A stretch of 64,000 nucleotides of DNA. It comes from RPQJ01 sp963748985. GTDB lineage: Bacteria > Pseudomonadota > Gammaproteobacteria > Steroidobacterales > Steroidobacteraceae. Of this stretch, positions 33,405-43,417 are shown one piece after another. The stretch's first letter is position 1, and each line of letters begins with the position of its first letter. A model generated the notes under the pieces. It did no database searches. It saw only the letters and a list, made by a program, of their open reading frames with translations, and was not told the DNA's origin. The DNA is taken from assembly GCA_963748985.1 (NCBI GenBank), contig CAVVKQ010000013.1, positions 62,001-126,000 of the forward strand. The letters run 5' to 3'. The position numbers and the translations under genes were made by a program.

Positions 33405-35819
33405 TCAGCCACGCAGTTTCGAGCCCGTCGGGTCGTAGGGTGCGGCGCGCAGGATCCGGGCCGCGCGTTGTCTGCCCAGAATCGTGACCGACAACGAGGC
33501 GGGTGATTCGCACCATTCAGTGTCGACGTAGCCCAACGCCAGGCTCTGCCGCACGAAGTGGCCGTACGCCCCGGAAGTAACGTAACCGATGCGTCGGCCG
33601 TCGCGATGTATCGGCTCGTAGCCCGTGGCGTCAGCGTCGGGTGAATCAATCTGCAGCAGCACCAGCTTCATCGAGGGACCCGTCTCCCGCGCGGCCAGAA
33701 GAGCCTCGCGACCGATGAATTCACCCTTGTCGGTCGCAACGAAGCGCCCGAGACCCGCCATCGCCGGCGTGCACGACGTGGAAAACTCCAACGACCATAC
33801 ACCGTAGCCTTTCTCGAGCCGCAGGCTGTCCTGCGCACGCATGCCGATCGGGCGCATGCCGAGCGGCGTGCCGGCGGCGATCAATGCTTGCCACAGTTCG
33901 TGCTGCTGCGACGCACGGACGTTGATCTCGTAGCCGAGTTCACCGGTGAGCGAAAGGCGCGCGACCACCGCAGGTATCGACGCGACGTCGATGCTGGCGC
34001 AGCCCATGAACGGCAGGCCGCGGTCCGCAACGTCGCCGGGTGTGAGCGAGGCGAGAATTTCGCGTGACCTCGGCCCCGACAGCGAGAATCCGAGCCAGCT
34101 CTCCGAGAGGTTCTCGATGTCCACGCCCGAGGCGGGCAGGTGATCGCGGAACCAGCGCAGGTGCCACTCCTGCAGGTAGTACGAACCGACGAGCCAGTAC
34201 CGATCCTGGTCGAGCCGCGTCACGGTGAGATCGCCCATCAGGCGGCCTGCAGGATTCAGCATCGGTGCCAGTCGAATGCGGCCCACGGCGGGCAGGTGCG
34301 AGGCGAGCAGGTGGTCGAGCCATTTCCCGGCGCCGGGTCCGCGTACTTCGTAGCGCGCGTACACGCCGGTATCCAGCAGTCCTGCTGCGCTGCGAGTCGC
34401 GGCGACTTCTGCAGCGACGAACCGATCAGCTGTGGACCGTCGCAACGTCGGCGGTTCGACGAAATCCGGTTCGCCCGTCGCAAAATATTGCGGTGATTCC
34501 ATGCCCCACACGACGCCGAAGCGCGCGCCGAGCGCCTTCTGCGCCTCGTAGCTCGGTGTCGTCTTCAGGGGTCGGCCCGCCGGCAACTCTTCGTTGGGAT
34601 AGGCAATGACGAAACGCCGTGCGTAGAACTGTGCGGTGGTGTCGCGCAGGTAGCGGTCGTCAGCTGCGAACCTGCCGTAGCGGGCGACGTCCATGCCGAA
34701 AATGTCGGTGCCCGGGTCGCCCTCGACGATCCAGTCGGACAGCACCTTGCCGATCGCGCCGCCCTGCGAAAAACCTCCCATGCAGCCACATGCAGCCCAG
34801 AAGTTGCGCAAACCCGGCACAGGGCCGACCAGCGGATTGCCGTCGGGTGTGAAGGTGAACGCACCGTTGACCCACTTGCGGATGCCAGCACGCTCAAGCG
34901 TCGGGAAACGCGAGAACCCGATCAGCAACTCCGGGCTGATGCGATCGATGTCCTCGGGCAGCAACTCCATGCCGTAGTCCCACTCGGCGCCCTCAGTCTG
35001 CCAGTGCCGCGGGTTGCGTTCGTAAACGCCGAGGATCACGCCTTTGCGTTCCTGCTGCAGGTAGGTGAAGCCCTCGAGGTCCGTCACGCATGGCATCTCG
35101 TCGGGACGTGCCAGCAGCTCCGGCAGGTCCTCGGTGATGAGGTAGTGGTGCTGCATCGGCGTGAGCGGCAGGTCGACGCCAACCATGCGTCCGACACGGC
35201 GTGCCCAGAGTCCGCCGGCATTGACCACGTGCTGCGCGACGACCGTTCCCTTTTCGGTCTCGACGAGCCAACCGTCCGCGTGCGGTTTCAGTGCCGTCAC
35301 GCGGTTGCGCAGGATCACGTCGGCCCCGCGCCTGCGGGCAGCGATCGCGAAGGCGTGCGTCGTGCCGTGCGGATCCACTGCGCCTTCGTGCGGGTCGAAG
35401 AGGCCGCCGAGCAGGCCACGCGGATCGACGATCGGGCACTCGGTCACGATCTCCTCGGGTGTCGCCAGTCGCGCTTCGATGCCAATGGTCTCGTAAATCG
35501 CGAACTCCGACTGCAGCCATTCCCAGCGCTCGGGCGTCGTGGCGATGCTGTAGCCGCCAGGCATGTGCAGCCCGACGCTCTGGCCGCTCTCGGCCTCGAT
35601 CTCCTGGTACAGCTTGATCGTGTACGCCTGCAGGGCGGCGATGTGCGGGTCGTCATTGATGGCGTGGAATCCCGCCGCGGCGTGCCAGGTGGAGCCGGCA
35701 GTGAGTTCGGCGCGCTCGATCAGTGCGATGTCGCCCCAGCCCTTGCGTGTGAGGTGATACAGGACGCTCGCGCCGACGATGCCGCCGCCGATCACGACGA
35801 CGCGATAGTGGCTCTTCAT
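33405..35819 (-). CDS. FAD-dependent oxidoreductase/GcvT fusion (dimethylglycine/sarcosine dehydrogenase family)
   Basis: 804 aa. Residues about 5-370 are a DAO-type FAD domain with VVVIGGGIVGASVLYHL and a histidine motif in STWHAAAGFHA, where DMGDH and SARDH attach FAD. A middle FAO_M-like linker contains NPLVGPVPGLRNFW. Residues about 425-800 are a folate-binding GcvT domain (LDTGVYARYEVRGPGA, ENLSESWLGFSLSGPRS, ELGYEINVRA, RLEKGYG). Enzymes of this build oxidatively demethylate N-methyl amines and load the formaldehyde onto tetrahydrofolate. The gene starts 6 nt after the MttB-family stop, so they are co-transcribed and probably act on successive demethylations. The exact substrate is not known. 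Confidence 0.88.
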   Translation of the reverse strand: MKSHYRVVVIGGGIVGASVLYHLTRKGWGDIALIERAELTAGSTWHAAAGFHAINDDPHIAALQAYTIKLYQEIEAESGQSVGLHMPGGYSIATTPERWEWLQSEFAIYETIGIEARLATPEEIVTECPIVDPRGLLGGLFDPHEGAVDPHGTTHAFAIAARRRGADVILRNRVTALKPHADGWLVETEKGTVVAQHVVNAGGLWARRVGRMVGVDLPLTPMQHHYLITEDLPELLARPDEMPCVTDLEGFTYLQQERKGVILGVYERNPRHWQTEGAEWDYGMELLPEDIDRISPELLIGFSRFPTLERAGIRKWVNGAFTFTPDGNPLVGPVPGLRNFWAACGCMGGFSQGGAIGKVLSDWIVEGDPGTDIFGMDVARYGRFAADDRYLRDTTAQFYARRFVIAYPNEELPAGRPLKTTPSYEAQKALGARFGVVWGMESPQYFATGEPDFVEPPTLRRSTADRFVAAEVAATRSAAGLLDTGVYARYEVRGPGAGKWLDHLLASHLPAVGRIRLAPMLNPAGRLMGDLTVTRLDQDRYWLVGSYYLQEWHLRWFRDHLPASGVDIENLSESWLGFSLSGPRSREILASLTPGDVADRGLPFMGCASIDVASIPAVVARLSLTGELGYEINVRASQQHELWQALIAAGTPLGMRPIGMRAQDSLRLEKGYGVWSLEFSTSCTPAMAGLGRFVATDKGEFIGREALLAARETGPSMKLVLLQIDSPDADATGYEPIHRDGRRIGYVTSGAYGHFVRQSLALGYVDTEWCESPASLSVTILGRQRAARILRAAPYDPTGSKLRG

Positions 35820-35825
35820 CGCCTG

Positions 35826-37379
35826 CTATTCCTCGTCGAGGCTGTCCGACAGCACGGCACGGCGTTCGCACATGAACTGCTGCAGGGCTTCGTCGATGGC
35901 GGGATCGAGTCCAGGGTCTTCGTAGTCGGCGAGCATGCGCTTCCATACCACGTTCGCACGCTGTTCGGCGCTCAGGCTGCCTTCACTCGACCATTGCTCG
36001 TACGAGGAGTAGTCCGCGATGGTCGACTGGTGAAACGCCGCCTCGAAGTTTTCCTGCGTATGCGCGCAACCGAGGAAGTGGCCCCCCGGACCGACTTCAC
36101 GGATGGCATCCATCGCCTGGCCGCGTGGGCTCACGTCCATGCCGTTGGCCAGCGCCTGCATCATCGCGAGCTGGTCGATGTCCATCACGAACTTCTCGTA
36201 CCCGGCGACGAGTCCGCCTTCGAGCCAGCCGGCGGCGTGCGTGACGAGGTTGACGCCCGCGAGCAGGGTCGGCAGCAATGTATGCGCGCTCTCGTAGGCG
36301 GCTTGCGCATCGGCAACTTTCGACGAGCACAGCGATCCGCCGCTGCGGCAGGGCACGCCGAGCCTGCGCGCCAGCTGCGCCGTGGCGAAAATCATCTGCG
36401 TGGCTTCGGCCGTGCCGAACGTGGGGGCGCCGGTGCGCATCGAGATGGCGCCGACGAAGGAACCCATGATCACTGGAGCACCCGGCCGGACGAGCTGCGT
36501 CAGCGCCATGCCGGCCAGCGTCTCGGCGAGCAGTTCCGCCATGCAGCCTGCCGGTGTGACGGGCCCCATCGCGCCGGCGAGCACTGCGGGCACCACGATC
36601 GTGCCCTGGTTCTGCGACGCGAAGGCACGCAGCGCGCCGAGCATGCGGCCGTCAAATGTCAGCGGAGAATTCGAATTGATATTGCCGAGCAGGACGCAGT
36701 TGGCCTGGATGAAATCCTGGCCGAACAGGATGCCGGCCATGCGCACGGCGTCCGCCGCGTGTCCAGGCGTTTCCGGCGTGCCCTCGCAACCCTGGTCGCT
36801 GTAACGGAAGAACGCGTACTGGACGTCGAGGTGACGCTTGCCCTCGGGCACGTCCATCGGCTCGACCATGCAGCCGCCGGAGAAATGGATCGCTGGCGCG
36901 ACATGGGCGAGCTTGATGAAGTTGTGCAGGTCGGCAAGGGTGCCGTAGCGGCGGCCGCCGTCGAGATCCGTCACGAACGGCGGGCCGCCGACCGGTGAGA
37001 AAACCGTGGCGTCACCGCCAAGGCACACGCTGCGCGCCGGGTTTCTCGCGTGCAGCATGAACTCGCGTGGTGCCGTGCGCAGCAGCTGACGGGCGAGGCC
37101 GCGCGGAATGCGCACGCGCTCGCCTTGCACGTCGGCACCTGCTTCCCGCCACAGGCGCAACGATTCCGGGTCGCGCCGGAACTCGATGCCGATTTCTTCG
37201 AGGATCGTCTCGGCGTTGTTCTCGATGATCTCGACAGCTTCGTCGTGCAGCAGCTCGACCGTGGGGATGCGGCGGCGAATGTAAGGCAGCTTTCCGGCCG
37301 CGCGGTGCGAGCGTGCCGCGCGACGGATCTCGCGGTTGCTGGTGCGGCCGGTGCGATTGATCGTGGACGTGTCGCTCAA
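35826..37379 (-). CDS. MttB-family (trimethylamine/quaternary amine) methyltransferase, non-pyrrolysine type
   Basis: 517 aa from a TTG at 37379; the frame continues upstream into the FHA gene without a better start. Family blocks include VELLHDEAVEIIENNAETILEEIGIEF near the N-terminus, PAVLAGAMGPVTPAGCMAE, and C-terminal DVSPRGQAMDAIREVGPGGHFLGCAHT. Pyrrolysine-containing MttB proteins read through an in-frame TAG; this frame has none, as in glycine betaine methyltransferase MtgB and other non-Pyl members. Such enzymes pass a methyl group to a corrinoid protein, but no corrinoid partner gene is visible nearby. With the downstream GcvT-type demethylase it suggests catabolism of betaine-like or other methylated amines. 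Confidence 0.85.
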   Translation of the reverse strand: MSDTSTINRTGRTSNREIRRAARSHRAAGKLPYIRRRIPTVELLHDEAVEIIENNAETILEEIGIEFRRDPESLRLWREAGADVQGERVRIPRGLARQLLRTAPREFMLHARNPARSVCLGGDATVFSPVGGPPFVTDLDGGRRYGTLADLHNFIKLAHVAPAIHFSGGCMVEPMDVPEGKRHLDVQYAFFRYSDQGCEGTPETPGHAADAVRMAGILFGQDFIQANCVLLGNINSNSPLTFDGRMLGALRAFASQNQGTIVVPAVLAGAMGPVTPAGCMAELLAETLAGMALTQLVRPGAPVIMGSFVGAISMRTGAPTFGTAEATQMIFATAQLARRLGVPCRSGGSLCSSKVADAQAAYESAHTLLPTLLAGVNLVTHAAGWLEGGLVAGYEKFVMDIDQLAMMQALANGMDVSPRGQAMDAIREVGPGGHFLGCAHTQENFEAAFHQSTIADYSSYEQWSSEGSLSAEQRANVVWKRMLADYEDPGLDPAIDEALQQFMCERRAVLSDSLDEE

Positions 37380-37402
37380 GGGGCAGCTGTTGACGTCGAT
37401 CG

Positions 37403-38811
37403 TCAGGCCGGACGCTTCTGCCGCAGGTCCCCACGTACGCGCGCGTACTCGAGCTCGAATGCCTCGGCAAACGACCGCGGCATTTCTTCGTTGCCAGCGG
37501 TCTGCTGGGTGAGCAGTCGATAGAACTCGGAATAGTGTTCCCAATACCGGGGACGCGGGTCCTGCCCCGGCGCGAGCTGGCGGGCACGGCCTTGTTCGAA
37601 CTGGTCGGCGACGTTCGCCGGCGAGAGCTGGCCCAGCATGGAGTCGAGCCCCGCCTTCATGCCGGCGGCGAGTGCCGTCTCGTGGTCACGCATGTCCTGC
37701 AGCACGTCCCGCATCGAGTCGACCGGACCCGCAAAGAGTCGCCCATGCGCTTCGAACAGGCGCTGCAACGCCTGCTCGATGCTGGTCGACGAACGGAGCG
37801 GGTTGCTGCTGTTGCCCGCCGCCAACGGCACGGCCGCAACGGCTGCAGCCACGGCACCTGTCGCACGCGCACGCAGGATGTCGTTGAGTCCGACGACTGC
37901 TTCGCGCAGCAACTGGCCGGCGACGAGCGGCAGCATGGCCTGGGCTTCGGGTGAGAGCGTCGCCGGATCGATGCCGGCGCCGCGGCAGAAAGCCTGGACG
38001 GCCGACTGCAGGTCTGCCCACGTGCTGGCCTGTTGATGAAACGGGACCGAGCGTTCACGGGCTTCGACGCGCGTCTTGCGTCGCGCCAGTGCGTCCTCGA
38101 GTTCTTCGCGCGGAATCTGGCGCGTCTTGAGCGCCCAGTCCTGGTTGCCGGGAGCCGCCGGCCGGCCGAGCGGGGTGGTGGCGCAAGGGCGGGGTCGCCA
38201 TCATCGGCCGGCGCCATTGCCGGCACGACCGAATCGATCCTGCCCGTGCGCGTCGGATCGAACGTACTCTCGCCGGACGGTTTCCCGGAGCGCTGCAGCG
38301 ACTCGAGCAGGTTCGCGCGCGCCGCGGCGTCAAGGCGCATGCCGAACGCATTGCCGATCGGGAGCGAGTCGCTCGAACCGGTCTCGCGCGGAGTCAGCAG
38401 GTTGTCGAAATTGAGGCTGTGGCCGATGTCCGAGTCGAGGTGTTTCGCGGCAGATTGTTCTTCACCCGTCGCCGGCAGGAAATCGATGCGATTGTCGAGG
38501 CTGACGAGGATGTCGTAGTCGCCCACGCGCAGCCGGTCGCCATCGTTCAGCTCGACACGACCCGTGTCCGAGGCAGGCTCGTCCGCGTCATTGATGAAGA
38601 CGCCGTTCGTGCTGGTGTCGACCAGCCAGTACTTGCCGCTGTGGAACTGCACTTCGAAATGATGGCCGGAAACCACGCGACGCGGGTCGGGCAGGACCCA
38701 GTCGTTGCCGGGCGCACGTCCAACGGTGCCACCGTTCACGCCGAACACGCGTGAACGGTTCTCGCCGAGTTCGCGATAGTGGTCGCTGATGACGCGAAGT
38801 TTGATGGCCAT
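37403..38811 (-). pseudogene. tagH: T6SS-associated FHA-domain protein (TagH/VI_FHA family), split by a frameshift
   Basis: The N-terminal part, translated from 38811, has an FHA domain (about residues 20-100: TVGRAPGNDWVLP, SGHHFEVQ, STNGVFIND), which binds phosphothreonine. The C-terminal VI_FHA domain (FCRGAGIDPATLSPEAQ, LLREAVVGLNDILRARA, SNPLRSS, YWEHYSEFYRLL) lies in another frame ending at 37403. The frames join if one C is added to a CCCC run (38172-38175, about residue 212), giving a product of about 469 aa. The lesion is in a homopolymer, so it may be a sequencing error or a real mutation. No other type VI secretion gene is in the window. It lies 23 bp before the MttB-family start. 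Confidence 0.75.
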
Positions 38812-38935
38812 GATGTTGCTGACGCTGGCTGCCTGATGCCTGCAGTCTATCCCGGCGACAGGCCGGAAGCGGCTGACGCTGGTCCGCGACCCTTGTAATA
38901 TGCGACGACCCTAACACGCAAGGCGTGCCGGCCTC

Positions 38936-39283
38936 ATGGCCTCCAGTCACATTTTCAAGGTCATTTTCCACAACCAGGGCAAGGTCTTCGAGATCTACGC
39001 CCGCAAGGTGGGCCATGGCGCGATGTTCGGCTTCATCGAGGTCGAGGAACTGATCTTCGGCGAGAGGTCGTCCGTCGTGGTCGACCCCTCCGAGGAAAAG
39101 ATCCAGGTTGAATTTGCCGGCGTGAAGCGCACCTACCTGCCGCTGCACTCCGTGATCCGCATCGACGAGGTGCGCAAGTCGGGCGTCAGCAAGGTATCGG
39201 CGGCGGATTCGGCCTCCAATGTCGCCCAGTTTCCGTTCCCCGTGTACACCCCGCCAGGCGGGCCCGGCAACCGCGAAAAGTAG
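38936..39283 (+). CDS. DUF1820-family protein
   Basis: 115 aa. A small conserved gammaproteobacterial protein of unknown function; recognised from HIFKVIFHNQGKVFEIYARKV, GFIEVEELIFGE and YLPLHSVIRIDEV. There are no signal peptide or membrane segments, so it is cytoplasmic. It diverges from the FHA gene across 124 bp and precedes purL by 96 bp on the same strand. No function can be proposed from the sequence. Confidence 0.8.
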   Translation: MASSHIFKVIFHNQGKVFEIYARKVGHGAMFGFIEVEELIFGERSSVVVDPSEEKIQVEFAGVKRTYLPLHSVIRIDEVRKSGVSKVSAADSASNVAQFPFPVYTPPGGPGNREK

Positions 39284-39379
39284 AGCAACGGCGCGGCCTT
39301 ACGTCCGTGTGCGCTGGCCCGGGACAGTCGGCTCCGGTATCATTCGCCGTTCATATTTGACCGGCGGCCGCCCTCGCTC

Positions 39380-42300
39380 ATGCTCACCTTCAGCGGCGCT
39401 CCCGCGCTCTCGGATTTCCGGCTCGACAAGGTCCTGGCGGCCATCCGCGAACGGGTTGCGCACGTCGAATCGGTCGACACCCGGTACATCCATCTGGTCG
39501 AGGTCTCGGCCCCGCTGACGGACGAACAGCGCGCCGTCGTCGAGGCGCTGCTGCGTTACGGCCCGTCGACCCAGGCGGGCGGCCAGTCGGGGGTACCCGC
39601 GGGCAAGTTGTTGCTGGTTGTGCCGCGCTTCGGCACCGTGTCGCCCTGGTCATCGAAGGCGACCGACATCGCCCACGTTTGCGGACTGGGCGCAGTCACT
39701 CGGATCGAGCGCGGCGTTGCGTATTACATCGTGTCTTCGCAGCCGCTGAACAAGGCCGACTACGCGCAGGTCTCTGCGGTAATCCACGACCGGATGACCG
39801 AGGATGTGCTCGATTCGATCGACGCTGCGGCGGGCCTGTTCGCGCACCATGCGCCGCAACCGCTCGCGACCGTGCCGGTGCTGGCGCAGGGTCGGGCAGC
39901 ACTCGAGCGCGCCAATGCCGAACTCGGCCTGGCGCTGTCCGAGGACGAGATCGATTACCTGGTCGCCGCGTTTACCGGGCAGTTGCGGCGCGATCCGAGC
40001 GACGTCGAGCTCATGATGTTTGCGCAAGCCAACTCCGAACACTGCCGGCACAAGATCTTCAACGCGGACTGGATCGTCGACGGCAAGCGCAGCGAAAAAT
40101 CGCTGTTCGGCATGATCCGCAACACGCATCGCGTCAGCCCCCAAGGCGTGCTCTCGGCATATCGCGACAACGCGGCCGTCATCGAAGGCTGGCCTGGCCG
40201 TCGCTGGTTCGCGCAGGCGGGTGACGGCAATTACGAGGGCTCGGACGAGCCCATCGACATCCTGATGAAGGTGGAGACGCACAATCACCCGACGGCAATC
40301 TCGCCGTTCGCGGGCGCAGCCACCGGCTCGGGCGGCGAAATTCGTGACGAAGGCGCGACCGGCCGCGGCTCGAAGCCGAAGGCCGGTCTCGTCGGATTCT
40401 CGGTGTCGAACCTGCGCATCCCCGGCTTCGAGCAGCCCTGGGAGCAGGACTTCGGCAAGCCCGAGCGCATCGTGTCGGCGCTGCAGATCATGCTCGAGGG
40501 GCCGATCGGCGCCGCCGCATTCAACAATGAGTTCGGCCGGCCCAATATCTACGGCTACTTCCGCACGTTCGAGCAAAGGGTCGAAACGCCCGGGCGTTCG
40601 CCCCTGCGGGGCTATCACAAGCCGATCATGATCGCGGGAGGTCTCGGCAACATTCGCCGTTCGCATGTCGAGAAGGCGCCCGTCGTTGCAGGCGCGAAGA
40701 TCGTCGTGCTCGGTGGCCCGTCGATGCTGATCGGCCTCGGTGGCGGCGCCGCGTCGTCGATGGGCGCAGGTTCCAGCTCGGCGGACCTCGATTTCGCATC
40801 GGTACAGCGCGGCAATCCTGAAATGCAACGTCGCGCGCAGGAAGTCATCGACGCCTGCTGGGCGATGGCTGACGACAACCCGATCCTGCTCATCCACGAC
40901 GTCGGTGCCGGCGGTCTCTCCAACGCGATTCCCGAATCAGTGCACTTCGGCACGACCGGTGGCCGCATCAACCTGCGCAAGATCCTGAGCGACGAGCCTG
41001 GCATGTCGCCGCTCGAACTCTGGTGCAACGAATCGCAGGAGCGCTACGTGCTGGTGATTGCCGCGGAGCAGCTCCCCGCGTTTGGCGCGCTCTGCGATCG
41101 CGAGCGGTGCCCTTTCGCCGTGGTCGGCGACGTCACGGACGATGCGATCCTGCACGTGGACGATCCGCAGTTCGGCAATACGCCGGTCGACATGCCGCTC
41201 GAGACCCTGCTCGGCAAGCCCCCGAAAATGACGCGCGACGTAAAGCGCATGCCGCACGCCGGCGATGGGTTCTCGGCGCAGGACGTGACGGACGTGCGTG
41301 AGGCCGCGTTGCGCGTGCTGAGCCTGCCGACCGTCGCGGACAAGACGTTCCTGATCACGATCGGTGACCGCTCGGTCGGCGGCATGATCAGCCGCGATCC
41401 GCTGGTCGGTCCGTGGCAGGTCGCAGTGAGCGACGTCGCGGTCACGGTCGCGGATTATTCCTCGACGCACGGCGAGGCGATGGCGATGGGTGAACGCACG
41501 CCGCTCGCGTTGCTCGATGCCGCAGCGTCGGGTCGCATGGCCGTCGCCGAATCCGTCACCAACATCATCGCGGCCGACATCCGACGCATCGAAGACATCC
41601 GGCTTTCGGCAAACTGGATGGCCGCCTGCGGCGAGCCGGGCGAGGACGCGGATCTCTATGACACCGTGCACGCGGTGGGCGAAGTATTCTGCCCCGCGCT
41701 GGGCATCGCAATTCCAGTCGGTAAGGACTCGCTGTCGATGAAGACGGCGTGGAACGGACCCGATGGCGTGCGCAAGGTCGTCTCGCCGGTTTCGCTGATC
41801 GTCTCGGCGTTCGCGCCGGTCGAGGACGTGCGCCGCACGCTCACGCCGCAGCTGCGACTCGATCGTGGCGCCACGCGCCTGCTGCTCGTCGACCTGGGTG
41901 CCGGTCGCAATCGCCTGGGCGCTTCGTGCCTGGCGCAGGTCTATGGCCGCATCGGGGACGAAGCGCCGGACTGCGATGACGCCAGCCAATTGCGCGCATT
42001 CGTGGACGCGGTCATCCAGCTGCGACGAAATGGGCTGATACTCGCGTACCACGATCGTTCGGATGGCGGACTGTTCGCGACGCTGGCGGAAATGGCCTTC
42101 GCCGGTCACTGCGGGCTCGACATCACGTTGGCGGCCGAGTGATTACGCTGCAGCTGTCGCCGAGCTCTTTGCGGAAGAACTGGGGGCGGTGCTGCAGGTC
42201 GAGACCTTGCGTCTCGCCGAAGTGCAGGCCGTGTTTGCTGGCGCGGGCCTGGGCTCGGTGGTGCGCGACCTTGGCACCGCCGAGGCGTTCGATCGCATCG

Positions 42301-43298
42301 TCGTCGCCGACCGTCACGGCAAGTCGATGCTGGATACAACGCGCACCGAACTGCGTTCGGCGTGGTCCGAGACCAGCTACCGCCTGCAGTCGCTGCGCGA
42401 CAATCCGGTCTGCGCGCACGAAGAGCGCGAGCAGGTCACGGATCCGAAGAACCCGGGCCTGTTTGCGACGCTCAGGTACGACCCGGCCGAGGACATCGCG
42501 GCTCCGTACGTACTGCGCGGTGCGCGACCCGAGATCGCGATCCTGCGCGAGCAGGGCGTGAACAGCCAACTGGAGATGGCCGCGGCTTTCGATCGTGCCG
42601 GGTTCCGTCCGGCCGACGTGCACATGACCGACCTGATTGCGGGACGCACGCGGCTCGATCGCTTCAAGGGCGTGGTCGCCTGCGGCGGCTTTTCCTACGG
42701 CGACGTGCTCGGCGCCGGCGAGGGCTGGGCGAAATCGATCCTCTTCAACGCGGCGCTGCGCGAGCAGTTCGCTGCCTTCTTCGCGCGATCCGACAGCTTT
42801 GCGCTCGGCGTCTGCAATGGCTGCCAGATGCTGTCGACGCTGAAGGCGCTTATTCCTGGGGCCCATCACTGGCCGCGGTTCGTCCGCAATCGGTCTGAGC
42901 AGTTCGAGGGCCGCGTTGGCCTGGTCGAAGTCCTGTCGACACCCTCGATCTTCTTCAGCGGCATGGCGGGTTCGGTGCTGCCGATCGCCGTCGCACACGG
43001 CGAAGGGCGCGCGGAGTTCGTCAACGAGGCGGCAGAGCGCGACTGCATCCACGGCGGGCTGGTGAGCCTGCGCTGGGTGGACAATCACGGCAAGGTTGCT
43101 GCGACGTACCCGTCGAACCCGAACGGATCGCCCGCCGGCATCACCGGGCTGACGACGCCGGACGGGCGCGTGACGATCCTGATGCCGCACCCCGAGCGCG
43201 TGTATCGCACGGTGCAGAACTCGTGGCACCCGGAAGACTGGGGCGAAGACGGCGGCTGGATGCGGATGTTCCGCAATGCTCGCGTCTGGGTGGACTGA
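39380..43298 (+). CDS. purL: Phosphoribosylformylglycinamidine synthase PurL, interrupted by a +1 frameshift
   Basis: PurL converts FGAR to FGAM with glutamine and ATP in purine synthesis. The first frame (39380-42142, 920 aa) holds the N-terminal domain and the two FGAM-synthase halves (VETHNHPTAISPF, HDVGAGGLSNAIPE, HDRSDGGLFATLAEM). The rest, from 42141, is in the next frame and includes LFAEELGAVLQVE and the glutaminase domain with VCNGCQM and HGEGR. Removing one T at 42140 (GAG T GAT) restores a continuous protein of about 1305 aa with a family-like junction. As read, translation ends at TGA 42140-42142, which falls outside any domain boundary. purL is normally needed for purine prototrophy, so a sequencing error or recoding is as likely as a true null. 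Confidence 0.9.
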
Positions 43299-43302
43299 GG
43301 AA

Positions 43303-43417
43303 GGGGTTAGGGGATAGGGGTTAGGGGTTAGTCGGAGGGGCTGCTGTGGCGTCCAGTACGCCTGCACCGCCGACTAATCCCTTCCCCAACCTCCTAACCC
43401 CTAACCCCTAACCCCTA
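43303..43417. repeat. G-rich telomere-like inverted repeat, copy B
   Basis: The left arm (43303-43338) is GGGGTTAGGGGATAGGGG with further TTAGGGG heptads ending GTCGGAGG. The right arm (43370-43417) starts CCGACTAAT, is partly degenerate (TTCCCCAACCT), then has three clean CCCCTAA heptads and ends CCCCTAG. The 31-nt middle differs from that of copy A. It lies between the convergent purL and DUF4145-like genes, 4 nt after the purL stop, and supplies the TAG stop of the latter. Confidence 0.82.

Noticed and set aside
35826..37379. Pyrrolysine-containing MttB.
   Set aside because: The frame has no internal TAG codon, so no pyrrolysine readthrough is needed; it belongs to the non-Pyl branch.
42063..43298. 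A separate gene for the C-terminal part of PurL (PurQ-like).
   Set aside because: The frame starts inside the upstream coding region, begins with out-of-frame PurL sequence, and the break is not at the glutaminase boundary.
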